A stretch of 9,875 nt of DNA from positions 1-9,875 of the forward strand of contig CALGGT010000058.1 in the NCBI GenBank assembly GCA_937915825.1. Reading direction: 5' to 3'. The stretch comes from an uncultured Eubacterium sp. (GTDB lineage Bacteria > Bacillota > Clostridia > Lachnospirales > Lachnospiraceae). The notes under the pieces are model-generated. The model did not search any database and had not been told where the DNA came from. It saw only the letters and a program-made list of their open reading frames with translations. Position numbers and translations under genes: made by a program. This document shows positions 1 to 7,274 of the stretch, piece by piece. The first letter of the stretch is position 1; the number at the start of each line of letters is the position of its first letter.

Positions 1-202
1 ATATAAGATAAATAATATATTTAAATAATTAAATAAATTTAAGTATAAATCCAACGAGTATAAAATAATATATTTTGATTAAATAATTTAAAAAAATCTA
101 AATTAGTGTTAATTTAAGTGATAATTAGCTTATAATACAATAAATATCCAAAAAACTATAATTAAAGACTCCCATTTTTTGACTCAATAAACTCATTCAG
201 CT
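1..202. other. AT-rich 3' flank of the cyclin gene
   Basis: This stretch is almost entirely A and T, with short homopolymer runs, and lies downstream of the cyclin stop codon. I see no plausible gene, RNA gene, telomere-type repeat or convincing inverted repeat in it. An AATAAA hexamer on the minus strand overlaps the cyclin TAA stop, but in sequence this AT-rich it may be chance. It is best read as the 3' untranslated or intergenic DNA of the eukaryotic source genome. Confidence 0.6.
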
Positions 203-1605
203 TTATTGCGTGTCACAATAATGAGCAACATTCAAATTTTCCGGCAAAGAATATTTGTTTTTCACAGCTCTTAAATTAGAATTGTGCAAATTTCTGACAA
301 AGAAGCAAATATCTCTAGCAGCATCTTTGATCACTTTTTGAGGCTCTTGTTCATTTAGCATATCTTTTGAATAAAGGTCCTTATAATTAGGAAATCCAAA
401 GAATTTCATGGTGACATAAGCGCATGAAATCCCAATGACTGATGGTGCATATTTTAGCAATCGAGAATCTAGCAATGAAGATTCCAAAAAATATTTTCCG
501 AGTAAATATTGTTTTAAATCGAATTTAAAAGCTTTTGAAATTATATTATAAAAATCTAAGGCACTGGGAGATATAATGTTAAATTCGAGTTTTATTAAAA
601 TATCATTTTCCATCTTGGCTAATTCTTCTCCTCCATAGGCATTATCGACTATATCTATTAAATTGTTTAATCTTGGATAATATATTTCATTTTTTTTGCA
701 GGCAATAAAAAAAGCTGCTGTTCCTACTAATTGCAATTTTGTTCTAGGGATAGCCTCTTTGGATAAGTATGTATCAATTATCCATACGGTTTGATACAAG
801 GTTTCTTCTTTGTATTGAAATTTAAGATGGACTTCATCAAGCCAATCGATTAATATGGCTCTCATATGGGAATTGATATCTCCTTGCTGATTCATGTATT
901 CAGGATTAGGCTTAACTTTTAAATTTTTTTCATCCTCAAGTAAATTGGAATATATATCATTCAAGTATTCACCTAAAAATGAAATATATTCTTCTTTGGA
1001 TGAAAATTGAAAATCAAAGATTTTTTTTCCTCTTTGTTGAGAATCTTTTTTTCTTCTTCAGGTATTTGCTTATTTATTTGATTCTGGGCCAGGGGATTTG
1101 GAGCTGGTTCTTGGTCTTGGGATTGTTTTAGGGATTGATCATTTTCAACATTCATTTTTTGCTCTTCATAAAGAAGCAAATTTGGGCTTGTACTTGGTAT
1201 AATATGCGAATTAGCAAAATTTGAATTGATTAAATTAAACTTTGAATCATTAGATGTATGCATATTTTTAGAATCTTGAGTGGATAATGATCCAATCATA
1301 TTTTCCGGCATCATTTCAATATCCATTTTTGCTTCCTGACTCTGAGAAATGTTTTGAGTTAACTTCGGCTGTGTTTTTTCTTGAATATGTTGCTCCTCTT
1401 TTTTTTCAATTTTGTGTTTTTTTGGAAGGGATGATTCTTTCTTATCTTCAACATTTTGAAGAGGATTTGAAAAATTTTTGGCATCTTTGTTATTTGGTAA
1501 AATCTATTTATTATGGAAGAGAGAATTATTTGAAAAACTTACTTTATTCGGATCCTGGTCCTCTTTTTCTTTATATTGGTCATACCTTTTATTTTTTATT
1601 TCCAT
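203..1605 (-). CDS. Eukaryotic B-type mitotic cyclin (two exons, one apparent frameshift)
   Basis: B-type cyclins bind and activate a cyclin-dependent kinase to drive mitosis. The first cyclin fold is clear: the signature MRAILIDWL lies at 839-865, preceded by EYLNDIYSNL and followed by ETLYQTVWIIDTYL and AAFFIACKKNEIYYP. A second fold follows (LGKYFLESSLLDSRLLKYAPS). I model the start as ATG at 1603-1605, exon 1 as 1543-1605 (21 codons), a 39-nt intron at 1504-1542, and exon 2 as 203-1503. Exon 2 needs one extra A in the A8 run at 1021-1028 to join the N-terminal frame to the cyclin frame; the total is then about 454 aa with a TAA stop. The first ~200 residues are rich in K, E, N, Q and S and look disordered. 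I see no RxxL destruction box or KEN box there. All ~28 glutamines are CAA or CAG, which suggests the standard genetic code. Calling the source a litostome ciliate is inference; the family call is firm, the exact subtype less so. Confidence 0.85.
1021..1028 (-). other. Apparent one-base deletion in an A8 run (frameshift in cyclin)
   Basis: Upstream of this homopolymer (minus strand) the open frame reads NKEEKK. If kept, that frame runs to a TAG at 973-975 after a tail unlike any cyclin. The frame needed for EYLNDIYSNLLEDE is open only back to a TGA at 1058-1060. The two frames therefore overlap here, and adding one A restores EEKKIFDFQF and continuous cyclin sequence. No GT donor lies nearby to suggest an intron instead. 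Sequencing, amplification or assembly error in the homopolymer is the simplest explanation; a true mutation or ribosomal slippage is possible. Confidence 0.6.
1504..1542 (-). other. Predicted 39-nt spliceosomal intron in the cyclin gene
   Basis: On the minus strand the stretch begins GTAAGT, the consensus 5' splice site, and ends AATAAATAG, a typical AG acceptor. Its length is a multiple of three, but the reading frame through it hits the acceptor TAG, so unspliced transcript would terminate after 33 codons. Removing it joins codons for DPNK to ILPNNK and leaves the N-terminal frame open. It is more AT-rich than the exon on either side. The alternative, TAG read as glutamine, is disfavoured because no other TAA or TAG is used as a sense codon in the gene. 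Confidence 0.65.
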
Positions 1606-1680
1606 CGATTTCGATTTTATTATGAGAAAATTTATTGTTTTTTGGCATAAATATTTTTTGTTATTTTTAATTATTTATTG
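1606..1680. other. Probable chimeric junction between eukaryotic and bacterial DNA
   Basis: Base composition changes abruptly here. To the left lies the very AT-rich 5' flank of the cyclin gene; to the right lies bacterial ilvB at a much more balanced composition. The join most likely falls within about 20 bases of the ilvB stop codon at 1675-1677. The ilvB protein looks complete to its usual C-terminal region, so the join may fall just inside or just after the stop. No bacterial terminator hairpin follows ilvB. An assembly or whole-genome-amplification chimera is the leading explanation. Confidence 0.7.
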
Positions 1681-3357
1681 GTCTTTCTCTATATCCTTTT
1701 CATCAAAGGCTTCTTCAATGGGAGCTCCCGGAGCCACCATCGGCCAAACCTTATCGTCCTGATCCAGGATGCAATTGATCACAACGGGTCCTTTGGCGTC
1801 TAATGCCTTTTTCAAAACCTCATCCACTTCATCCCGTTTTTGAATCTCCAGAGCCGTACATCCTAATGCTTCGGCTACTTTGCAATAGTTCACCTTATCT
1901 TCCAGGATCGTCTGGGAATAACGTTGTCCGTAGAACAGGGTCTGCCATTGACGAACCATTCCCAGGGCATGGTTGTCAAAGATGATCTCAACAATGGGAA
2001 TCTCATAACGGGAAGCGGTAGCAAGTTCGTTCATATTCATACGGAAACATCCATCTCCGGCAATGTTGACTACCTTCCGGTCCGGACGACCTACCTTTGC
2101 TCCAATGGCAGCTCCCAAACCATATCCCATGGTTCCCATTCCACCGGAGGAAATAAAGGTACGAGGGTATTTGTATTGATAATACTGAGCGGCCCACATC
2201 TGATGCTGACCTACATCCGTGGTAATGATCGCCTCGCCTTTGGTTAATTCATTTAATCGTTGGATCACATAAGGACCGGTTAAGATATCTCCCCGGTAAT
2301 CCATGGGAAGGGCTTCTTTTCTGGCATTTACCTTGCTGATCCAATCTTTATGATATTGTTGATCCAACTTCTGATTGATCTTTTCCAATACACATTTCAG
2401 ATCGCCCACAATGGAATAATCCACCGTTAGATTCTTATTGATCTCCGTTTCATCCACATCGATCTGAACGATGGTTGCATTCTTGGCAAAACGGCTGGCA
2501 TTTCCCAGAACACGATCGGAAAATCTGGTTCCCAATGCCACCAACAGATCACATTCCGTAACGGAAAGATTGGAAGTTTTGGTGCCATGCATTCCTAACA
2601 TCCCGGTATAATAGGGATTTGTATTATCGAATGCGCCTTTCCCCATTAAGGAATCGGTAATGGGTGCATCCATTAATTCCACAAACTTCTTTAATTCCTT
2701 GCTGTCTTCCGAAATAATATTTCCACCACCGGCAAAGATCATGGGTTTTTGGGATTTCTTTAAAACATCTACCACCTCATCGATCAAGCCATCATCAATG
2801 GTGTCAGTCTTACGGGGGATCTCCGGTGCCTTCTGGGGTGAAAATTCATAAACGGCCGCGGTAACATCCTTGGTAATATCCACAAGCACAGCACCCGGGC
2901 GTCCGCTTTGGGCGATCACAAAAGCCCTGCGAACGGTGGAAGCCAAATCTTCAATATTCTTCACGATAAAACTATGTTTGGTAATGGGCATGGTAATACC
3001 GGCAATATCCACTTCCTGGAAACTATCTTTTCCTAAAAGAGGAAGTCCTACGTTGCAGGTAATGGCAACCAAAGGAACGGAATCCATGTTGGCGGTAGCA
3101 ATTCCTGTTACCAGGTTGGTAGCACCGGGACCGCTGGTCGCCATACACACACCAACTTTCCCCGTTGCTCTGGCATATCCGTCTGCCGCATGGGACGCTC
3201 CTTGTTCATGAGACGTTAGTACGTGACGGATCTGATCCTTGTATCGATATAATTCATCGTATACATTTAAGATCGCTCCGCCCGGATATCCAAAAATCGT
3301 ATCCACGCCTTGTTCCAATAAACACTCAATCAATATTTGAGAACCGTTTAGTTGCAT
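1675..3357 (-). CDS. ilvB: Acetolactate synthase, large catalytic subunit
   Basis: The enzyme condenses two pyruvates to 2-acetolactate, or pyruvate and 2-ketobutyrate to 2-aceto-2-hydroxybutyrate, the first committed step of valine/leucine and isoleucine synthesis. It uses thiamine diphosphate, Mg and FAD. I take the ATG at 3355-3357 as the start because GAGGTG sits 6 nt upstream; this gives 560 aa, usual for the family. The catalytic Glu is E51 in TSHEQGASHAADGYARATG. The thiamine diphosphate/Mg motif begins at GDGCF (residue ~434) and ends at IIFDN. The middle FAD-associated domain holds MLGMHGTKTSN and TRFSDRV. The C-terminus WPMVAPGAPIEEAFDEKD is typical of IlvB. It follows ilvD by 51 nt and is probably co-transcribed with leuB and ilvD. 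The small regulatory subunit gene ilvN would normally lie nearby but is absent; the DNA downstream is foreign. Identification is secure. Confidence 0.96.
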   Translation of the reverse strand: MQLNGSQILIECLLEQGVDTIFGYPGGAILNVYDELYRYKDQIRHVLTSHEQGASHAADGYARATGKVGVCMATSGPGATNLVTGIATANMDSVPLVAITCNVGLPLLGKDSFQEVDIAGITMPITKHSFIVKNIEDLASTVRRAFVIAQSGRPGAVLVDITKDVTAAVYEFSPQKAPEIPRKTDTIDDGLIDEVVDVLKKSQKPMIFAGGGNIISEDSKELKKFVELMDAPITDSLMGKGAFDNTNPYYTGMLGMHGTKTSNLSVTECDLLVALGTRFSDRVLGNASRFAKNATIVQIDVDETEINKNLTVDYSIVGDLKCVLEKINQKLDQQYHKDWISKVNARKEALPMDYRGDILTGPYVIQRLNELTKGEAIITTDVGQHQMWAAQYYQYKYPRTFISSGGMGTMGYGLGAAIGAKVGRPDRKVVNIAGDGCFRMNMNELATASRYEIPIVEIIFDNHALGMVRQWQTLFYGQRYSQTILEDKVNYCKVAEALGCTALEIQKRDEVDEVLKKALDAKGPVVINCILDQDDKVWPMVAPGAPIEEAFDEKDIEKDQ

Positions 3358-3363
3358 AACACG

Positions 3364-3369
3364 CACCTC
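3364..3369 (-). promoter_or_regulatory. Ribosome binding site that sets the ilvB start
   Basis: GAGGTG lies 6 nt before the ATG at 3355-3357. The open frame extends 15 codons further to a TTG, but that start has no comparable site, and the extra residues are not part of the family. The shorter start is therefore preferred. Confidence 0.75.
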
Positions 3370-3408
3370 ATTTTCTAATATTCTTTCTTCTTTCGCGATC
3401 AAAAAGGG

Positions 3409-5082
3409 TCAATCCCCTAAATGATTCTTCAATATCGCACCGGTATTGGCAGAAGTAACCAGATTTGCATAACGCGCCAGATATCCGGTTGTTACCTTGG
3501 GTTCTCTGGGCTTCCATTCGTTTCTTCTTCGTTCCAATTCTTCCTCGGAGACCTTTAATTCCAATCGATTATTAGGAATATCCACTAAGATACGATCCCC
3601 TTCCTGTACCAATGCGATCGGGCCTCCTACCGCTGCTTCCGGAGAAACATGTCCGATGGACGCGCCACGACTGGCACCGGAAAATCTTCCGTCTGTGATC
3701 AATGCCACGCTGGAACCTAATCCCATTCCGGCAATGGCGGAGGTAGGATTCAACATCTCACGCATACCAGGTCCGCCTTTGGGTCCTTCGTAACGAATGA
3801 CGACAACATCCCCCTCTACGATCTTGCCGCCTCGGATGGCTGCGATGGCGTCTTCTTCACATTCAAACACACGAGCCGGTCCTTCGTGGACCATCATTTC
3901 CGGTACAACCGCCGAACGTTTCACAACGGCGGAGTCCGGTGCCAGATTCCCACGTAATACGGCAATGCCACCGGTTTCCGAATAAGGATTATCAATGGGA
4001 CGTATGATCTCTTCGTCTCGGTTGTAACTGTTCTTAATATTTTCAGCTACGGTCTGACCGGTTGCGGTGATCAGATCCGTATAGAGAAGGTTCTTCTTAT
4101 CTAACTCCTTCATCACGGCGTAGATTCCGCCGGCTTCATTTAATTGCTCCATGTAAGCATGTCCCGCCGGTGCCAAATGGCAAAGGTTGGGAGTCTTGGC
4201 ACTGATCTCATTGGCAATATCCAGATTCAGTTCTACCCCGGCCTCATGGGCAATGGCCGGAATATGTAGCATGGTATTGGTGGAACAACCCAGGGCCATA
4301 TCTACGGTCAAGGCATTGTAAAACGCTTTCTCTGTCATAATATCTCTGGGACGGATGTTCTTCTCATATAACTCCATCACCTTCATACCGGCATGTTTGG
4401 CCAGACGGATCCTCTCCGAATATACGGCAGGAATGGTTCCATTTCCCTTTAATCCCATACCGATGGCTTCGGTCAGGCAGTTCATGCTGTTGGCGGTATA
4501 CATACCCGAACAACTTCCGCACGTCGGGCACGCGTTGTTCACAAATTCATCCACATCCTCTTCCGTCATCTTTCCGGCCGAATAGGAGCCTACAGCTTCA
4601 AACATGCTGGAAAGGGAGGTTCTTTTTCCTTTTACATGACCGGCCAACATGGGACCGCCACTTACAAATACGGTAGGGACATTGACTCTGGCCGCTGCCA
4701 TCAAAAGTCCCGGTACATTCTTATCACAGTTGGGAATCATCACCAAGGCATCAAAGGCATGGGCTAACGCCATACACTCCGTGGAATCACAGATCAGATC
4801 ACGGGTAACCAGGGAATACTTCATTCCAATATGTCCCATGGCAATTCCATCACATACGGCAATCGCCGGAAATACAACCGGTGTACCACCTGCCATGGCA
4901 ACGCCCAGTTTCACCGCCTCCACGATCTTATCAATATTCATATGCCCCGGTACGATCTCATTGTATGAACTGACAATTCCTACCATGGGCTTCTTCATTT
5001 CCTCTTTTGTCATTCCCAACGCATTAAACAGGGAACGCTGAGGAGCTGTCGCCATTCCTTTTTTTACCGAATCACTTTTCAT
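3409..5082 (-). CDS. ilvD: Dihydroxy-acid dehydratase
   Basis: The enzyme dehydrates 2,3-dihydroxy-isovalerate and 2,3-dihydroxy-3-methylvalerate to the 2-keto acids, the step before the final transamination to valine and isoleucine. It is cytoplasmic and carries an Fe-S cluster. The 557-aa length is normal. Cluster-associated motifs are visible: AVCDGIAMGH (C77), IPNCDKNVPG (C119, followed by the conserved D-K pair that helps bind Mg), and CPTCGSCSGMYTANSMN (C185, C188, C191). The C-terminal substrate-binding motif LITDGRFSGASRG is intact. The start ATG at 5080-5082 has a strong GGAGGGG 6 nt upstream. It lies 105 nt after leuB, across a gap with a 15-nt tandem repeat, and 51 nt before ilvB. 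It is probably transcribed from the promoter ahead of leuB. Nothing looks broken, and identification is secure. Confidence 0.97.
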   Translation of the reverse strand: MKSDSVKKGMATAPQRSLFNALGMTKEEMKKPMVGIVSSYNEIVPGHMNIDKIVEAVKLGVAMAGGTPVVFPAIAVCDGIAMGHIGMKYSLVTRDLICDSTECMALAHAFDALVMIPNCDKNVPGLLMAAARVNVPTVFVSGGPMLAGHVKGKRTSLSSMFEAVGSYSAGKMTEEDVDEFVNNACPTCGSCSGMYTANSMNCLTEAIGMGLKGNGTIPAVYSERIRLAKHAGMKVMELYEKNIRPRDIMTEKAFYNALTVDMALGCSTNTMLHIPAIAHEAGVELNLDIANEISAKTPNLCHLAPAGHAYMEQLNEAGGIYAVMKELDKKNLLYTDLITATGQTVAENIKNSYNRDEEIIRPIDNPYSETGGIAVLRGNLAPDSAVVKRSAVVPEMMVHEGPARVFECEEDAIAAIRGGKIVEGDVVVIRYEGPKGGPGMREMLNPTSAIAGMGLGSSVALITDGRFSGASRGASIGHVSPEAAVGGPIALVQEGDRILVDIPNNRLELKVSEEELERRRNEWKPREPKVTTGYLARYANLVTSANTGAILKNHLGD

Positions 5083-5100
5083 AGGGATCCCCTCCGTTCT

Positions 5101-5175
5101 TTATGTAAAATCAGTTTTCTTTCTGCAATTTTTTTATACAAAATCTTTATATGTAACATCTTTTTATGTAAAATC
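5101..5175 (-). repeat. 15-nt tandem repeat in the leuB-ilvD gap
   Basis: The plus strand holds four related 12-mers of the form TTATGTAAAATC at 5101-5112, 5134-5145, 5149-5160 and 5164-5175. The last three are spaced exactly 15 nt apart, forming a tandem array of TTATGTAAAATCTTT with one to three changes per unit. The first and last copies are identical over 12 bases. The array is AT-rich and noncoding. Its function is unknown; it could bind a regulator, act as an AT-rich transcript spacer, or be a slippage product. I see no convincing terminator or strong promoter in the gap. Confidence 0.7.
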
Positions 5176-5187
5176 TTTTCGATTCCA

Positions 5188-6273
5188 TTACCGGATCCGT
5201 TGGCAGATTGCGTCTCCCATTTCCTTCGTCCCCAGGCAAGTTGTATTCTCATCCATAATGTCAATGGTACGCAATCCGTCTTTTAATACCTGTTTAACAC
5301 TATTTTCAATGGCGTCCGATTCTTTTAAAAGGCCAAAGGAGTATTTTAACATCATAGCTGCCGATAAAATCGTGGCAATGGGATTTGCCTTATTCTGACC
5401 GGCAATATCCGGAGCCGAACCGTGACTGGGTTCGTATAGCCCCAGGGTTCCCTGTCCTAAGCTGGCAGAGGATAACATTCCGATGGATCCGGTTACCATG
5501 CTGGCTTCATCGGATAAAATATCTCCAAACATATTCTCCGTTAAGATCACGTCAAATTGTTTGGGATCTCTTACCAGCTGCATGGCACAATTATCCACTA
5601 ACATATCGGAAAGTTCCACATCCGGGTAATCCTTTGACACTTCTTTTACCACTTTTCTCCATAAGCGGGAAGAATCCAGAACATTTGCCTTATCCACACT
5701 GCAGACTTTTTTCTTTCTTTTTCTCGCAATATCAAAGGCCCATCTGGCAATTCTGCGGATCTCTTCTTCGTTATAAACCAAGGTATCCACAGCGGTTTCC
5801 AAACCGTCTACCACTTTGGTCTCACGGTCTCCGAAATACAAACCACCGGTCAATTCTCTTGCCACGACAAAATCGAATCCGCCCCGGGTTAATTCTTCCT
5901 TCAAAGGACATGCGCCGCTTAATTCCTCAAAAAGCACCGCCGGTCGTAAATTACAGAACAATCCCAACCCTTTACGGATCTTAAGAAGACCAGCTTCCGG
6001 ACGCTTATCCGGAGGCAGGGTATACCAGTTATTCTGTCCTACCTGACCACCCACGGCACCTAATAACACCGAGTCGCTTTTCTTCGCTTTCTCCAGAGTC
6101 TCATCGGTTAAGGGCTCCCCATAGGCATCAATGGAGCATCCCCCCATTAATAACTCTTCGTATTCAAAGGTATGGCCATATACTTTGCCAACCTGATCCA
6201 AAACTTTCTTCGCTTCCGCAACAATCTCGGGACCAATTCCATCTCCGGGAATGACCGCGATATGATAATTCAT
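5188..6273 (-). CDS. leuB: 3-isopropylmalate dehydrogenase
   Basis: LeuB oxidises and decarboxylates 3-isopropylmalate to 2-oxoisocaproate with NAD+, the third leucine-specific step; it acts as a cytoplasmic dimer. The protein is 361 aa, as expected. GDGIGPEI lies at residues 10-17. Substrate arginines are R100, R110 and R139, with Y146 and K195 as the catalytic pair, and D227, D251 and D255 as the metal ligands. The NAD motif GSAPDIAGQNKANP spans 285-298. I chose the ATG at 6271-6273, with AGAGGGG 10 nt upstream. A longer GTG start 26 codons upstream is rejected because the promoter -10 box lies inside that extension and the extra residues are not family-like. It is the first gene of leuB-ilvD-ilvB. 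The partner genes leuA, leuC and leuD are absent; rhamnose genes lie directly upstream instead. Identification is secure. Confidence 0.97.
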   Translation of the reverse strand: MNYHIAVIPGDGIGPEIVAEAKKVLDQVGKVYGHTFEYEELLMGGCSIDAYGEPLTDETLEKAKKSDSVLLGAVGGQVGQNNWYTLPPDKRPEAGLLKIRKGLGLFCNLRPAVLFEELSGACPLKEELTRGGFDFVVARELTGGLYFGDRETKVVDGLETAVDTLVYNEEEIRRIARWAFDIARKRKKKVCSVDKANVLDSSRLWRKVVKEVSKDYPDVELSDMLVDNCAMQLVRDPKQFDVILTENMFGDILSDEASMVTGSIGMLSSASLGQGTLGLYEPSHGSAPDIAGQNKANPIATILSAAMMLKYSFGLLKESDAIENSVKQVLKDGLRTIDIMDENTTCLGTKEMGDAICQRIR

Positions 6274-6339
6274 AATTCCACGTCCCCTCTCTTTCAACTT
6301 CCGATCCTCCCTATTTTTCAGGATGGGATTCACTGTATT

Positions 6340-6369
6340 AGTATAGACCACTTTTACATGTTATGTCAA
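6340..6369 (-). promoter_or_regulatory. Sigma-70-type promoter for leuB-ilvD-ilvB
   Basis: On the minus strand a perfect -35 box, TTGACA, lies at 6364-6369, followed after 18 nt by TATACT at 6340-6345, one base from the -10 consensus TATAAT. The -35 box overlaps the rfbD stop codon at 6366-6368. Transcription would start near 6333, leaving a leader of about 60 nt before leuB. That is too short for a classical T-box or peptide attenuator, so control would have to act at initiation or by read-through from the rhamnose genes. The call rests on sequence match only. Confidence 0.7.
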
Positions 6370-7274
6370 GAATTACCTTGATTTTCTTTCTTTAAAATTG
6401 CAACATATCGGTGAAGGGCATCCCGCCAATCCGGCAGGGGTTTTAACCCTTTCTCCAAAATTTTTTTCTTATCCAATCGGGAGTTTAAGGGACGTTTTGC
6501 CAGAGACTCCCCATATTCTTCCGTTCTAACCGGGGTCACATGTACCTCCATCCCGGCCTCTTCAAACGTTGCCACCGCCAGGTCGTACCAGGAAATATAC
6601 CCTCCTTCGTTGGTAATATGGTAGTTCCCATATTGATCGCTTTCCATAAGATCTACTAACAATCTGGCAAGATCCGGGGTATAGGTAGGCGTCCCTATCT
6701 GATCCTTTACCACCCGAAGTTCGGAATGGGTTTGCCCCAATCGAACCATGGTTTTCACGAAATTATTACCATTTTTTCCAAACACCCAGGCGATACGGGT
6801 AATGTAATATCGATCCAGGTGCTTTCGAACCCCCTCTTCTCCCCTTAACTTGGTAACGCCGTAGTAATTGATGGGGGCAAAATCCGTATTGTCCGGCTGG
6901 ATCGGCTCCTCTCCAGTTCCTGCAAATACATAATCCGTACTGACATACAAAAGGGGAATGTCCCTTTTCTTACAATATTTTGCCAAAAACTCCGTCGCCG
7001 TTCCGTTGATCGCCATGACTTTCTCATGATTTTCCTCTTTTTCCGCCTCATCCACGGCCGTCCAGGCAGCCGGATGCATTACTCCATCCAAAGGCAATTG
7101 GGACAAGGTTTGTTCTACAGCGTTAGAATCAGTTAGATCCAACTGGATAAAAGGAACGTCCACCTCCAGCCGATTTACAAGATCCGTGGCATAAACGGTA
7201 TGATTCCTTTTTAACAATTCCTGAACCAGATCATTTCCCAAAATTCCGCTGGCACCGGTTACCAATAGATTCAT
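6366..7274 (-). CDS. rfbD: dTDP-4-dehydrorhamnose reductase
   Basis: RmlD reduces dTDP-4-keto-L-rhamnose to dTDP-L-rhamnose, the last step in making the activated rhamnose used in surface polysaccharides. It is a 302-aa extended short-chain dehydrogenase of usual length. The nucleotide-binding motif GASGILG lies at residues 7-13, followed by HPAAWTAVDEAE. The catalytic residues are T113 in VSTDYVFAG and the Y138/K142 pair in YYGVTK. The C-terminal RPLNSRLDKKKI block is typical. I chose the ATG at 7272-7274 because it overlaps the rfbB stop as ATGA, a translational-coupling arrangement, and because MNLLVTGASG starts the fold. A second ATG 12 nt upstream is possible. The stop codon lies inside the -35 box of the next promoter. 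Confidence 0.95.
   Translation of the reverse strand: MNLLVTGASGILGNDLVQELLKRNHTVYATDLVNRLEVDVPFIQLDLTDSNAVEQTLSQLPLDGVMHPAAWTAVDEAEKEENHEKVMAINGTATEFLAKYCKKRDIPLLYVSTDYVFAGTGEEPIQPDNTDFAPINYYGVTKLRGEEGVRKHLDRYYITRIAWVFGKNGNNFVKTMVRLGQTHSELRVVKDQIGTPTYTPDLARLLVDLMESDQYGNYHITNEGGYISWYDLAVATFEEAGMEVHVTPVRTEEYGESLAKRPLNSRLDKKKILEKGLKPLPDWRDALHRYVAILKKENQGNS

Noticed and set aside
973..1100. A second intron as the explanation for the cyclin frame change.
   Set aside because: There is no GT donor on the minus strand in the relevant stretch ahead of the conserved cyclin sequence, whereas a homopolymer indel explains the frame exactly.
973..1326. A separate 117-residue protein starting at ATG 1324-1326.
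   Set aside because: Its frame continues upstream to a better ATG at 1603-1605 once the intron is removed and runs into the cyclin frame at the A8 run, so it is the N-terminal part of the cyclin rather than its own gene.
1287..1762. Plus-strand open frames rich in Phe, Leu and Ile that look like membrane proteins, and other long plus-strand frames through ilvB, ilvD, leuB and the rfb genes.
   Set aside because: They lie antisense to well-supported genes, lack ribosome binding sites or family motifs, and their hydrophobic look comes from complementing Lys/Glu-rich or AT-rich codons.
1324..3357. In-frame continuity between ilvB and the cyclin N-terminal frame, suggesting a fused protein if TAA and TAG were read as glutamine.
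   Set aside because: ilvB ends normally at TAA 1675-1677, the intervening codons are AT-rich untranslated-like sequence, and the cyclin uses no TAA or TAG for glutamine. The shared frame is a one-in-three coincidence.
5101..5175. A CRISPR-like array from the regularly spaced repeats.
   Set aside because: The units are 15 nt, directly abutting and imperfect, with no unique spacers or cas genes.
5079..5264. A small lysine-rich reading frame over the end of leuB and the leuB-ilvD gap.
   Set aside because: It is mostly the translation of the 15-nt AT-rich repeat and an alternative frame of leuB, with no ribosome binding site of its own.
6274..6351. A longer leuB start (GTG) adding 26 residues.
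   Set aside because: The extension overlaps the promoter -10 box, lies largely upstream of the predicted transcript start and is unlike the family N-terminus.
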